NCBI RefSeq assembly: GCF_022539315.1
Contig: NC_066313.1
Location: forward strand, 65,475,934-65,539,933
Length of the DNA stretch: 64,000 nt
DNA from: Serinus canaria
Taxonomy: Eukaryota; Chordata; Aves; Passeriformes; Fringillidae
Direction: 5' to 3'
Of the stretch, positions 27,201 to 36,469 are shown piece by piece. Every line of letters begins with the position of its first letter. Position 1 is the stretch's first letter. The translations under genes were made by a program, and so were the position numbers. Below the pieces are notes generated by a model. It saw nothing but the letters and a program-made list of their open reading frames with translations, did not search any database and had not been told where the DNA came from.

Positions 27201-30200
27201 GGTGGTGTTTGTTTATTAGGAGTTTTTTGGGGTTTTTTTGGATTTTTTTGGGTCTTACTGTTTTCCTTCCCATAACTTCATCCTATTAAGATAAAGTGGT
27301 GCAGAATACTAGACTGCATCCAAACTTCTATGGGCATTTATAAAGACAGGAAGCAAGAAAAATGGATAAAACCTCAAATTTTCACAGGACATTTGTCATA
27401 TTTATGTTCCTGAACTACTTGAGGAAGTCTTAAATTAACTGTGTGCCACTTCAGAAATGTTAGCTGTATTATTAAGCAGTGTGATAATGTTTAAACTCAA
27501 ATTATGTAGTCAGGTTACTAAGAGATACTAGCACTCTGCAACTTGTAATAGTCTGGTATTTTTTCCTCTACTTTTTGTGGTCAGTAGACAGTTAACTGTG
27601 CAATGGTAGTCCTTATTTTTTGAAATACAGCTATTTTTCCCTGTTCAGATTGTGTAGCACTTAGTTTTGCTCAGCTATTCTCTAATGACTCCAATCTTAA
27701 ATATGTTGCTGGGCAACTAGGTTTTCCAGCAGGCTCTTCAGAAATCCAGCAAGCAGATCAGCATTTAAAAACTGCAAGTCACTGATCTTTCCTAACATAA
27801 TTTTTGCAGTATTTTATGGTGATAAGACTTTCATCTTCTGAAAATCAGCATGTAATTAGGCAATGCCCCTAACAGGTGATAAGTAATCACAGCATGGGGC
27901 ATAAGCAATATATAAGATGTGCTTATGTTAATATTAAGTTGATCTAAGGGGTATTACCAGGGATAAGTCATAACCAATAGCACACATTTTTGTATTTTAT
28001 GACACTGTCTATGTGTCAGTGGACTAGATCAAAAAGGAAAGTACTGTAAGATGCAATAAATATTTTATGGCTCTAGATTTCAAGGCATAAAGGATGACTT
28101 TCACTTTTTTTGGTTGTGTGCCACTATTTTTGTGATACATTTTCATTGTCCATTAATTTATGCTGCTTAAAAAGCAGACGACATACTATGATGAGCATGT
28201 TTACCCATTTTCTGTAAGTATGATGTGAGAGAAGCCCCATTTGAATTTTTCCTAAAAATAAAAAATTAGAAGGAGAAGAGGCATTTAGCTCTGCTGTACA
28301 GTGGAATGTCAATAGTACTATTTCTTTTGTTCTTAAAATAACTTCTGTCTGTACCAGTGGAAGGAAGCAAAAAACCCCCACCTTAAAAGTAGTAAAATGG
28401 AAGGTTTTTCAGTTGATTCACTGGCTTCAGACAGTGTGGGCAGCATGTGGGCTTTGGCATGCAGAAAATGCTAAGGAAGCACGTGGATATTAAATGTATA
28501 TGATGTTTCTGTCATGGAAAACACATTATTTTTAGGCACATGAAATTAAAATGTTGTTCTGCCAATATGGACACAAAAAAGCCCCAAAATTAAGGTAAAC
28601 CTAGCTTGCAACAGTGCAGGGTATTCAGTTCTGTTTCCCTGGCATTTTCTGAGGGTTTTGCCTTGTATCTGCAGCCATGGTAGTTACAATAATGAACAAC
28701 ATCTTGTTCATATAAATCCAAATGTTTTCTAACATCAAATCTATTTTTAGTTGTGGAAAATGTAGTTTGGAAGTGTTGTCAACTTTGGTGGCATCTTTGG
28801 GAGGGAAATGCCTTTTACAGAAAGACAGAGCCAAAAGTGATTTTGGTTTAGCAAATATTTAAGACAACCTGACATAAGTTTTCATACTATAAACTCGTTG
28901 CAAGTAACCTGAAGCATATTTATATGAATGAAATTCTTTTTTAAATGCTGAGAATGACAAGGATTATTCTATTGGAAATGCAAGAAAAAAAATATAAAAG
29001 AAAAATAACCAAGGCAATACTGTTTCAATGCTGTGAAAGTACTTAATACATAGAGCTGTTGGGTTTGTTTGCTGTTTTATTTTAAATAACAGCGACATTT
29101 TCTGTGATGCCAGACTCTTCAGAATGGTGGGTTTGCTACTCTGGTCTGTTGTGGAGTCCCTGAGCACAGCTGTCAGACACCACAGACATACAGCTGTCTG
29201 TCTGTGTAAATCCATCAAGCGTAGCTGAAATTTTTCTATTCTACTTAAAAAACAGAAGTCCTATACCAGCACTAAACCAACAGCAACTTAGAGCTTTGAA
29301 GTTTTCAAATTAAATATTGAAAAATATTTCATCGTTTTGATTGGATTATTTTTTAAAAGCAACAGACTGTATATAATGGTACTGGTAGAAGCAGTCAGCA
29401 GTGGAGAGACCAGGGAACAGCTAGCTGTGTGTGTGAACTTCCTGAAAAATGAGACAGCATTTTGGAAAGTGAAGTACAAAAGATCTGTTTAAATAGTTTT
29501 AACTGGAAAAATGAAGCTTTTATAATTTTATAAATGTGTTATTCAATCCCACTTTGTCTTTCAACAGATGGGCGCAAGCCATTTCCAATAAACCATGGGG
29601 AAACCACTGATGACTCTTTTTTAGAGGTAGGGATAGAGAACCTTCTTAAATGGTGCTGTATGAAATTCTTGCTGTATGTATAAAATAGAAATAATATATA
29701 AAAATGTATAAAATAGATATATGAAAATATAATATAAAAATGTATAAAATAAATATATTAAAATACTTAGACAAGTCTAAGCTATATTTATAGTTGGATG
29801 AGGAATAGAGCAAGTGGGATGGTGAGGCCAAATTAGGTTTGAAAAGAGATACTTTGGAACACTTATATTGTGACTGTGGATGACAGAGTATCATAACTAT
29901 ATATAAAAAATATCATAAGGGTCGACTGCAAGATCAGACTGACTTACTTCTGTGCTTAGATTTTCATATACCTTTCAATTAGTACATCTAACAAGAAGTT
30001 AGCAGGTTGAAAACTTAAAATTTTTCATTCTCTTTCTTTTGGTTTATAGTTTGATAGGTGTCACGCTAGACAGAAGTTGATTTCCTTTCTGACCCTTGCT
30101 AATAATCATTCTTCTCTACTTTCACAGCTTCTTTTGGGTGCTTCTTTGTGTCATGAGCTGAGAAATTAATTGGAAAGGGATACACTGAGTTGGGCGGATA

Positions 30201-31014
30201 AACTGTCATCCCCACAGAATGATGCAAAGTTGAAGTTGAGAGAAGGCATAGATCTGAGTTTTATGATATCCAGATTGGATTAGCATTACAAAAGGAAGAA
30301 ACCAGAGAAACTAAAACAAACAAAATACAAAATTATTTTATAGTCTAGAAGCATAGACTAATCTCTGTAAAGTTTGCAAATAATTTGTGCTTGCTTGGAC
30401 AGGGGAAAAAATTGGATAAAGCTTTCCTTATTCCATATGTGTCTTTTTCCTGTTTTTGCTGATAACATGTGTTCTCCAGATTGCACCCTAAAGCTAGATG
30501 AAGGAATTACTTAAAATCTTTCAATTACCCCACCCAGCTTAGATTCATCTTGAAACAAAGGAAAAATTTCTGAAGGCAGCAGTATTAGTTAAGGCAAACT
30601 TTAGAGATGCATTTAGAAAGTCAGAAAGGCAACACATTTGCTTCACAAAGTAATATTCAGTCACAAAAATCATCATTGCTAAGGTTCTTCATAAAACTTT
30701 TTTATGCTGCCCATATGAGCACTGTAAGTAATCTTGAGTACTTACATCAGAAATACTGCTTATGTAGGTTTGTCACAGTATTTAGTAAACCTTTATGGAA
30801 AAATCATTTTGAGCATAGTTTGGATAAAGCAGATCTTCGTATTTCAGTTGTGTTTTGTTTGGTTTTTTATAACAAATATGATTTATACTGTTTTTCATTT
30901 TGGTTTTCTTTGTACTTTTTTTTCCCTTAGGATGCAATAGAAGTTTGCAAGAAATTCATGGAACGTGACCCAGAAGAATTAAGATTTAATGCAATTGCAC
31001 TGTCTGCAGCTTAA
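3063..31014 (+). CDS. UCHL3: Ubiquitin carboxyl-terminal hydrolase L3, spliced, 5' partial
   Basis: Deubiquitinating cysteine protease of the peptidase C12 (UCH) family, mainly cytosolic. It removes small adducts from the C terminus of ubiquitin and also acts on NEDD8. The coding parts seen are 3063-3219, 3480-3565, 4629-4676, 26927-27002, 29568-29626 and 30931-31014. Joined, they give 169 codons plus TAA, exactly the length of human residues 62-230, with only scattered substitutions. By human numbering the oxyanion Gln89 and nucleophile Cys95 (TGT at 3162-3164, in [12 protein letters not shown]) are in the first exon here, His169 (CAC at 26957-26959, in DLHFIAL) in the fourth, and Asp184 is split across the fourth and fifth. 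All introns are GT-AG. Residues 1-61 (probably three exons) lie before the window. Nothing suggests loss of function. LMO7 follows on the same strand, as in other vertebrates. Confidence 0.97.
3480..3565 (+). CDS. UCHL3: UCHL3 coding exon, residues 114-142
   Basis: It follows a 260-bp intron (3220-3479). The first two bases complete Glu114. The exon encodes [13 protein letters not shown] and then [14 protein letters not shown], the helical stretch after the nucleophile helix. The donor is GTTAGT, weaker than the neighbouring GTAAG-type sites, and it leaves the reading frame in phase 0. Confidence 0.95.
4629..4676 (+). CDS. UCHL3: UCHL3 coding exon, residues 143-158 (crossover loop)
   Basis: A 48-nt, phase 0-0 exon encoding [16 protein letters not shown], flanked by an AG ending at 4628 and a GTATCC donor. 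In the UCHL3 structure this segment begins the flexible crossover loop that arches over the active site and limits substrate size. Because both junctions fall between codons, skipping it would keep the frame while shortening that loop. Confidence 0.95.
4862..4900. repeat. (TTTG)n microsatellite
   Basis: Several consecutive TGTT units followed by a G-rich stretch. A simple repeat seen directly. Confidence 0.75.
10475..10540. repeat. Tandem duplication, two 33-bp units
   Basis: Both units start with TGTTGGATATTGG. The second halves are similar but diverged (AAGAAAGTAGTAAGAAC against TAGAGAGTAATAAGAGC), so the duplication is not recent. Confidence 0.8.
16505..16937 (+). mobile_element. CR1 LINE 3' fragment
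   Basis: Reads as the 3' part of a chicken-repeat-1 non-LTR retrotransposon in + orientation. The order is a segment like the CR1 reverse-transcriptase end (CAGTGACATAGAAGA), then GGCTTCAAACTGAAAG, GAAGAAATTCCTTACTGTGA, GTGGTGAGGCAATGG, GCTGCCCAGAGAAG, GAAGATGTCCCTGCCCATG, GATGATCTTTAATG and CCCTTCCAATCCAAACCATT, ending in ATTCTGTGAT-type terminal repeats. It is 5'-truncated with an internal deletion, as is usual for CR1. No intact ORF remains. Confidence 0.92.
17395..17550 (+). mobile_element. Ancient CR1-like LINE 3' tail
   Basis: The stretch with CTGTGGCCTGTGTGGGACAG and CATCACAATGGTCCTTTCTG, then GTCTTAATATATTTA, resembles the 3' end of an older CR1-L-type family shared by birds, crocodilians and turtles (consensus GATCACAATGGTCCCTTCTG). 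It is more diverged than the CR1 at 16.5 kb. The left boundary is uncertain. A long minus-strand open frame over it is accidental. Confidence 0.6.
18301..18500. other. CpG-rich islet within the UCHL3 intron
   Basis: I count 13 CpG dinucleotides in these 200 bases, while the intron around it has almost none. In a methylated vertebrate genome CpGs decay quickly, so the patch is either under constraint, unmethylated, or recently acquired. One + frame is open from 18305 to 18718, and the opposite strand reads as an acidic D/E-rich stretch at 18301-18347. It contains the candidate cassette exon 18305-18352. Confidence 0.6.
18305..18352 (+). other. Candidate 48-nt phase-0 cassette exon (unproven)
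   Basis: A T-rich stretch ending in TTATGTAG precedes it and CAG/GTTAGC follows. The 48 bases form 16 open codons rich in serine and proline ([16 protein letters not shown]). The host intron is phase 0 on both sides, so inclusion would insert 16 residues between Glu158 and Ala159, inside the crossover loop. Known UCHL3 proteins lack such an insert. It could equally be chance, or part of an antisense remnant. Confidence 0.2.
18305..18900 (-). pseudogene. Possible decayed antisense retrocopy, parent unknown
   Basis: Read on the minus strand, short blocks look protein-like: a Lys-rich part with [20 protein letters not shown] (18680-18760 area), then a Glu/Gln block, ending in [15 protein letters not shown] near 18303-18347 followed by an A-rich stretch that could be a worn poly(A) tail. 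Frames are broken by stops between blocks. I do not recognise a parent gene, and the reading may be accidental. Confidence 0.2.
19525..19558. repeat. Inverted repeat, perfect 12-bp arms
   Basis: CATTTCCATATG at 19525-19536 and CATATGGAAATG at 19547-19558, with a 10-base spacer. Seen directly; no known element. Confidence 0.75.
20375..20440. repeat. Two adjacent perfect 10-bp inverted repeats
   Basis: TTTATCAGTA and TACTGATAAA (20375-20396, 2-base spacer), then TATTGGTAAC and GTTACCAATA (20416-20440, 5-base spacer). Both are perfect and only 19 bases apart. Confidence 0.75.
20953..21532. mobile_element. Avian LTR-type interspersed repeat
   Basis: It starts with GGTTGACCTTGGCTGGACAC and continues through TCACTCCCCTCC, ACAGAATGTCCCTTTGATCA, CTGTCCTGGCTGTGTCC, GGTGTTACCAGCCCCTTTCC and GAGGGCTGCTCTGGGGAAAT to a CCAGATCCAATACAT end. 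This string of landmarks recurs across bird genomes in a dispersed repeat that I take to be the LTR of an old endogenous retrovirus, ERVL-like by memory only. No retroviral coding region is present. Family, orientation and exact ends are uncertain. It is locally GC-richer than its surroundings. Confidence 0.6.
25081..25110. repeat. Tandem duplication, two 15-bp units
   Basis: CTGTGAAGGGAATGT followed directly by CTGTGAAGGGAATTA. Confidence 0.75.
25270..25820 (-). pseudogene. Possible decayed antisense coding remnant, parent unknown
   Basis: The minus strand holds a 153-codon open frame (25731-25270), long for DNA this AT-rich. The other two minus frames also read as Lys- and Gln-rich coil-like blocks ([20 protein letters not shown] in one, [19 protein letters not shown] in another). 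This is the pattern expected of a coding sequence broken by frameshifts, and there is no splice or promoter evidence for a live gene. I do not recognise a parent. Chance remains quite possible. Confidence 0.25.
26927..27002 (+). CDS. UCHL3: UCHL3 coding exon, residues 159-183 (catalytic His)
   Basis: The acceptor is a strong T-rich tract ending in TTGCAG, and the donor is GTAAGA from 27003. It encodes [16 protein letters not shown], with the catalytic His169, and on through GGHLYEL. It ends with the first base of Asp184. The human sequence VHVDG reads VNVGG here, away from the catalytic residues. Confidence 0.96.
27003..29567 (+). other. UCHL3 intron splitting the Asp184 codon
   Basis: Phase-1 intron of about 2.6 kb with T/G-rich low complexity at about 27170-27260. 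I see no gene or recognisable repeat in the rest. Confidence 0.85.
29568..29626 (+). CDS. UCHL3: UCHL3 coding exon, residues 184-203 (catalytic Asp)
   Basis: Its first two bases (AT) join the G of the previous exon to make the codon of catalytic Asp184. It encodes [20 protein letters not shown], ending in phase 0 at a GTAGGG donor. Splicing at both sides is therefore needed to build the catalytic triad. Confidence 0.96.
29627..30930 (+). other. Last UCHL3 intron
   Basis: About 1.3 kb, phase 0. It begins with an AT-rich imperfect tandem repeat and ends in a strong polypyrimidine tract. No other feature seen. Confidence 0.85.
29677..29765. repeat. AT-rich imperfect tandem repeat
   Basis: The word TGTATAAAATA recurs at 29677, 29705 and 29741 with AT-rich spacers, giving a block of nearly pure A and T. 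It is likely to vary in length between individuals. Confidence 0.65.
30931..31014 (+). CDS. UCHL3: UCHL3 last coding exon, residues 204-230 and stop
   Basis: The acceptor is a long pyrimidine tract ending in CCCTTAG. It encodes [17 protein letters not shown] and ends in FNAIALSAA followed by TAA at 31012-31014, matching the family C terminus. Confidence 0.97.
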   Translation, partial: DAIEVCKKFMERDPEELRFNAIALSAA

Positions 31015-31140
31015 AAGCCTTTTCCTTTGAGGCAACTCTATTGCAATGTATTGTAAGAATAAAACTGTTGCCATATGTTAATAGTACAAATTTTGATACT
31101 TCCCTAACATCTTGACTAATTGTAGCATACGTGGAATAAA
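31015..31140 (+). other. UCHL3: UCHL3 3' UTR with two poly(A) signals
   Basis: Short 3' UTR after the stop. AATAAA occurs at 31058-31063 and again at 31135-31140; T- and GT-containing sequence follows the second, so cleavage probably falls near 31155-31165. A third AATAAA at 31598-31603 could serve a longer form. Signals were seen directly; which one is used is inferred. Confidence 0.75.
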
Positions 31141-33660
31141 CTTTGCATTTGTCCTTGCTATATTTTGCTGCTTGTTCCTACAGCAACTTTGGGTATTTCT
31201 ATACAGGCATGCATTTTGTGCAAGATTTTTATGTGGTGGGTTTTTTCCCTTCCACCCCCTTAAAAGTTTTGGGACTTACTGTCTGTGATATTTCCTTGTA
31301 ATAATGATGAGCTGCTTCAGAGCAGGATTATCATTTGTATCATGCACACGTAACATTCTGAGAGGAGTATGTGGTATGATGATGGCTAAAAACTTGGAGT
31401 ATGAGGCTATCTCCATCTTTTATTTATAATGGTGCAAGAATACTATAAGAACTTCTTCAGGTGACTCAAGTAACAAAAACATTTTTTTCAGTGCATTATT
31501 TATAAATAAATATGTGGAAGAAAATAAGCAGAAAAAGGACTATTCTTACTGTTGCTGAGCACTAACATTTTAAAATTATCTTAATGTTTACATTTTAAAT
31601 AAAACTTCACTTTGTTTCTCAAGTCTAACAATGTTAATAAATTGTCAAAAAACTTTGGTTAAACCAATGTTTGCTATTTAAATATGTAGAAAAATGACAT
31701 GGATTTTTCCCCCCAAAAAGGCACGTTAAGAAATTCAAATGGTAGGACTGTGGAAGGCACACACAGGTAAATACAGCAATGTGAAGTACCTCACCTAACT
31801 GAAATAAATGATAGAAAAGTGATGATTGTTGTAAAGAAGTTTTGTTGAGCAACAACAAACAGACTGGAGGTTTTATGGCTGCCATGATAGTAATATACTT
31901 TTCTTCCCTGTTTGAATATCTGTTGAAAGTTTGTCAGGTGGCATTACTGAATGCTATCTGATAGCCTTCCCCGTGCCATCCCTCCCACTCCACCCACTGA
32001 TCTTAAGGTGCTGTTGAACAATTTCTGTACCTGAATCAGTAACATTGTGGTTGTTTTCAGTTTGATCTTGTTTGGTTTTGGGTTTGGGTTTGGTTTTTTA
32101 GCTAAGCAATCTTAACACTTAAGGATTCTTGTGAAGATTGGTTTAGGTTAATGTGTGTGGTTTTGACATTCCAGAAAAATAGTCCTTATTCACTCCTTTG
32201 AAGTGGAATAATTTAGGTTTGCTTTCAATCAAATCCGCTGCTAAAGGAAACTAACCCTCCATGTCCCAGAGGGTGCTTTCATTCTCTATCAATTGTCATT
32301 GCAGGAAAAATGAATGGGGGTATGCCAGAAGCACTCTGGCAGAGTTCTCCTTCTTTATAGAAAAGAAAGAGGCCTGGGAGTTTGTCTTATCACTTAAGAA
32401 CATCTCTTGCACTCTAAAGAAAAAGTTGGCATGTCTGTCTAAAACATGTCACCTGGAGAGTCCAGTAAAAACAACAGTCTGTTTTCTAAGAGTGAGCTGG
32501 TTGGAAAAGCAAAAGAGAAGAATATGACTAATGAGCTTCTATTTTTGAAGCTTTTGCTTTTTCACCCCAGTAAAATGCAGTATCATTAAGACTTGGTTTA
32601 TGTTGCCATGCTCATTAGTAAAGCCCTGAAATTTGCTTTTAAATAAAAATCAGAGGCTTTAGTAACCAAACCAGCTGTGTTGTCTTCTTGCTAATACCAG
32701 CAAAATCAAATAAAGGTTGTCAGTACTGCATTGGGATATTGCATATTTTAAGCTAATGGTGACTTGGAGAATTGCCTTTCAAGTAAGCCATAGTTAATAT
32801 AGATAAGGCCCTTTTAGGATAGGGGAGAGGGTGAGGACAGAGAGGAAGTGCAGTTCAAAGCTGTTAAATAAGCTACATAAATTGTCTACTCTAGGGAAAT
32901 GGTCTCATCACACATGATCTTCAGTGTTCAAAAGATTTCAGTGGGTTTAAGTAATCAATGGTGTGTGTCTGTTTTTGTGCAGCTGTTTATTGCAAAATCC
33001 CTTCAGAAGTGGAGCTCCTTGCTGGATACAAGAACTGACTAGACAAATCCAGGACAAAGATAATAAGGTTAGAATAGTAAATTTGGGATGGGATTTTCTG
33101 TGGTCATGCTGAAAAATACATCTTGAATCTTAAGAAAAAACCTATAAATAAGAATTCTTAGTATTTTGGCAGTATTGTAGTTTTGCTTAGCATCTACATA
33201 GTCTTCAAATCAATTGTTCTGCAGGATAAGGTTTCCCTCTTTTATTTGCAGTGTTTATTTCTGGTTTATTAATATGTAAGATGGTACGTTTTGAGATGCC
33301 AAAGGAAGAGCAGTGCACAGTTTTTATGCTGAACTATATCTGCTCATTGCATGGTCTCTTGGTAGAAACTGTGAAAGACTGCACTACAGAAATTCATCTC
33401 ACCCAACATGTACATTGTAACAGCCCTCCAGAGCTTGTGAGACTGCTTTGGCACAGGCTTTGGCACTGTCTTGAGGAGCACAGGAAGTAAAGGGATCTAC
33501 AAGCTGCTGGAATATCTCCGTCATTGACATGACCTGTATAACATGGATAAAAAAAGTGAAGTATGAACATTTGGCTGACTTGTAAAGTCAAGCAAGGTCC
33601 TGCTTAGAGGCTGATAAACCCTGGAGACCCCATGGTGCTTTTGGCTCTGTGACGCCCCAA

Positions 33661-33700
33661 TGTCTGAGCTGTACAATCATCGCCTGAGCTGTACAATCTC
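33661..33700. repeat. Tandem duplication, two 20-bp units
   Basis: CTGAGCTGTACAATC occurs at 33664-33678 and again at 33684-33698, a period of 20. Confidence 0.8.
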
Positions 33701-33854
33701 TGCTTATTAGCTCAAGCTCCGTGGGAAAATAACACTATTTTCTAACTTGTGCAGCCCTGCCAGAGCCTCAAACACCTTTGTGTGGAGGAGCGTGGCTTGG
33801 CCATGGGCACGCAGTGCCGGGAAATCCCTCTTCAGCCCCTGCAGTCTGGGCTGG

Positions 33855-33889
33855 CTATACACACCATTTTATGAAAATGGTGTGTGTAG
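33855..33889. repeat. Near-perfect hairpin, 16-bp arms
   Basis: CTATACACACCATTTT at 33855-33870 and AAAATGGTGTGTGTAG at 33874-33889, with a 3-base spacer. The only mismatch is T against G, which pairs as a wobble in RNA. It is too short for a microRNA precursor and has no terminator role in this setting. Confidence 0.8.
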
Positions 33890-35607
33890 GAGTGAGGAGG
33901 TGATGCATGCTCCACGCTTGCATTAATTTTAGCTGAGAGGAGCTGGTGTGCTATTAAGCACTCAGCATTGTTCAAGCTTTTTAAGTATATTGGTGCAAGT
34001 TTTCCTATGTTATTTACAGACATTTTGTTAAGAAATCATAATTTAATAACCACTACAATGCCCTTTCAGTCATGGCTGCATGATTCAATCAAGGGAAGAA
34101 GTAGTTGGTTTCTGACATTGAAATGTATGTTTTGGAAAATACAGAGACTTAACAGCCCACACTTACAAAATAAATAGGGTCTTTCCTTAAAGAAAGAAGC
34201 CTGCCTTAGTAGATAATATCATTGTGTCAAATATTTGTAGAACTCTCCTTGAAAAGAATATGACGTAAGCTGTTGCTTGACTTATCCCTAGGAGCACACA
34301 CATTGAAAGGGTTTATTTTTGTCTAGTAGAACAATATTACGTTTGCTACTTTTGACAGCAACAATTAGCAGTCATATCTGGTATATGTAATCTTTCTCTG
34401 ATCTAGGACTCTGGTGACTTACATTGTTAGCACAAAGGAATAATAAAACTATTTTGGTTGCTCAGGCTTACATAGATAATTTATCTGCGGCAGTTGATTT
34501 AAAATTCACTTTGAGGATCAGATTTACATGTCGGAACTTTTTGTACTTAGTGAGGAACTTTGACTTGAAAGTTACTGTGATCCATGCAGTCTATTTAAAC
34601 ACTTAATCAAATTACATGATTACTCAAATTACTTGAATTACTTGATCTAAAACACTAAATGCTTCATTTGTAAGAAAAGTGATTTGATTTGTTATGAAGT
34701 GAAATAAAGCTACCAGAAATAAGTGAGAAATGTGATTTTATTTTTTTTTTTAACATAACCTCTTTTGAAGCCTGTTTTATAGAATTCTTAGTTACTTTCT
34801 CCCACTTAGGGACAAGCACTGTACTCTTAGATGAAGTGAAAGTCCTTAAAAACTGGAGAAAGGCTGCTGTAGTTCTCCAGAGAAATGTTTGGTAACCTCA
34901 GATAATGCAAACTGATGTTAGCCAGCAGCAGCTGATACATGTTTTATTTAGACATTTTTAAGCTTTGTAATCATGGATGTTAAGTAGTGAGATGAGAGGG
35001 TTGTTTTCTGATGTTCAGGCTTCCCACTCAAGAAAAATGCAGATTCTTCATTTGTATCTGGTCTTGTGGCTGATCTGGCTTGGAACAGGAAAAAAGGGTA
35101 CGAAAAAAACCCTTGAAATTACAGCTTTGGTTATATTATTCCTTGCTGTCTCCATAGCATAGATGTCTCAAATCAAACCATGGTGAGGAGCTAACAACAT
35201 AACTTCTATACATTTGTAACTTTAATAAATGTCAAATATCTCCTGTGGAACTTATTTCAGCCAAAGCACTTTATTTTCCCTCCTGAGTCTAACCCCAGCA
35301 ACACTGATTTCCATATACTGCAGAAACTGATGGCTTGTTGATCTCCTAAAATTTTTCTTCTCCATTCTAAGAAGGTCTTTCGTAAAACAGAAAGAACACA
35401 GATGTGTTCCTAAGTCAACATTTCAAGAGAAGTGAATTTGTGTGTAGTACAAAAGCTTTAAGTTATCTTTTCTCAGTAGTCTTTTAAAAATTAGGTATGT
35501 TCTGCCATGGGCTGTAAAAGCAAAAGATGTGTGCAGCAACTCAGTTTTACTTACAGAGAAGACATGGAAAGAAAAAATACTATAAAAATTTCAAGTAGGA
35601 AAACATC

Positions 35608-35932
35608 TTAGAATCGTGAAGGTTGGAAAACACCTCTAAAATTACCAAGCAAAATGTTAAACTAACATTGCCACATTCACCACTAAACCATGTCCCCAAG
35701 TACCACATGCACACATTTTGAACACTGCCAGGGATGTTGATGCCCCTACATCCCTGGGCAGCTTATGCCAATGCCTGACCGTGCTTGCATTGAAGAAATT
35801 TATCCTTATATCCAATCTAAACCTCTTCTGGTGCAACTTGAGGCCATTTCCTCTTGTCCTCTTCTTGTTACCTGGGAGAAGAGATTGAGCTCCACCTCGC
35901 CACAGCCTCCTTTCAGGCAGGAATAGAGAGCT
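35608..35932 (-). mobile_element. CR1 LINE 3' fragment, inverted
   Basis: It reads as the reverse complement of a CR1 3' end: AGAATCGTGAAGGTTGGAAA, ACACCTCTAAAATTACCAAG, ACCATGTCCCCAAGTACCAC, CTACATCCCTGGGCAGC, CCAATGCCTGACC, CTTATATCCAATCTAAACCT, CCATTTCCTCTTGTCC and ACCTGGGAGAAGAGATTGA. It is 5'-truncated and lies less than 1 kb before the LMO7 CpG island. Confidence 0.92.
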
Positions 35933-36469
35933 TAAATACTATGTCAAAATGAAATCTAGTACTCCGAAAATCCCAAATCAACCAAAGCCAAAACACAACA
36001 ACCTAATCCTGTGGATTAGTATTATAGAAAATGGCTTTTTCCCCTGATACTTAACTTTTCTGCTTAGCACTTGCCCATCTCTATTGGAAAAAAGGAATTC
36101 ACTGTGTTCGGCCAGCAAACCATCTCTCCCTCCTACCTCCCGTGCTTCTGTTTGCGGCAGCACAGCGTGATCCCAACCTGCCCCACATTTGTGGTCACCG
36201 CAGCGGGCAGAGCTCAGCGCAGCTGAGCCCAGAACCACGGTGGAGCCGTGCTGAGACCGGGCTTTAGCTCTGAGCCTGGGATAGCCTGTGGAATTGAGGA
36301 GTCGCAAAAATGTGTTGCAGTGAGCCGGGCACAGGGACACGAATAAGCCAGAGCAATGGGCACTAGTGTGGGAAGTGGGAGCTAAACCAGAGTTGAGGCC
36401 AGCGCGGCTGGGGAAGCATGGAAGCCGAGCCGTGCCGGCTCCAGCTCAGCCAGGGCACCTCCGCCTCGG

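Noticed and set aside
31598..31603. Third AATAAA after UCHL3 as the main poly(A) signal
   Set aside because: Two closer signals exist in a compact UTR, so this one is at most an alternative.
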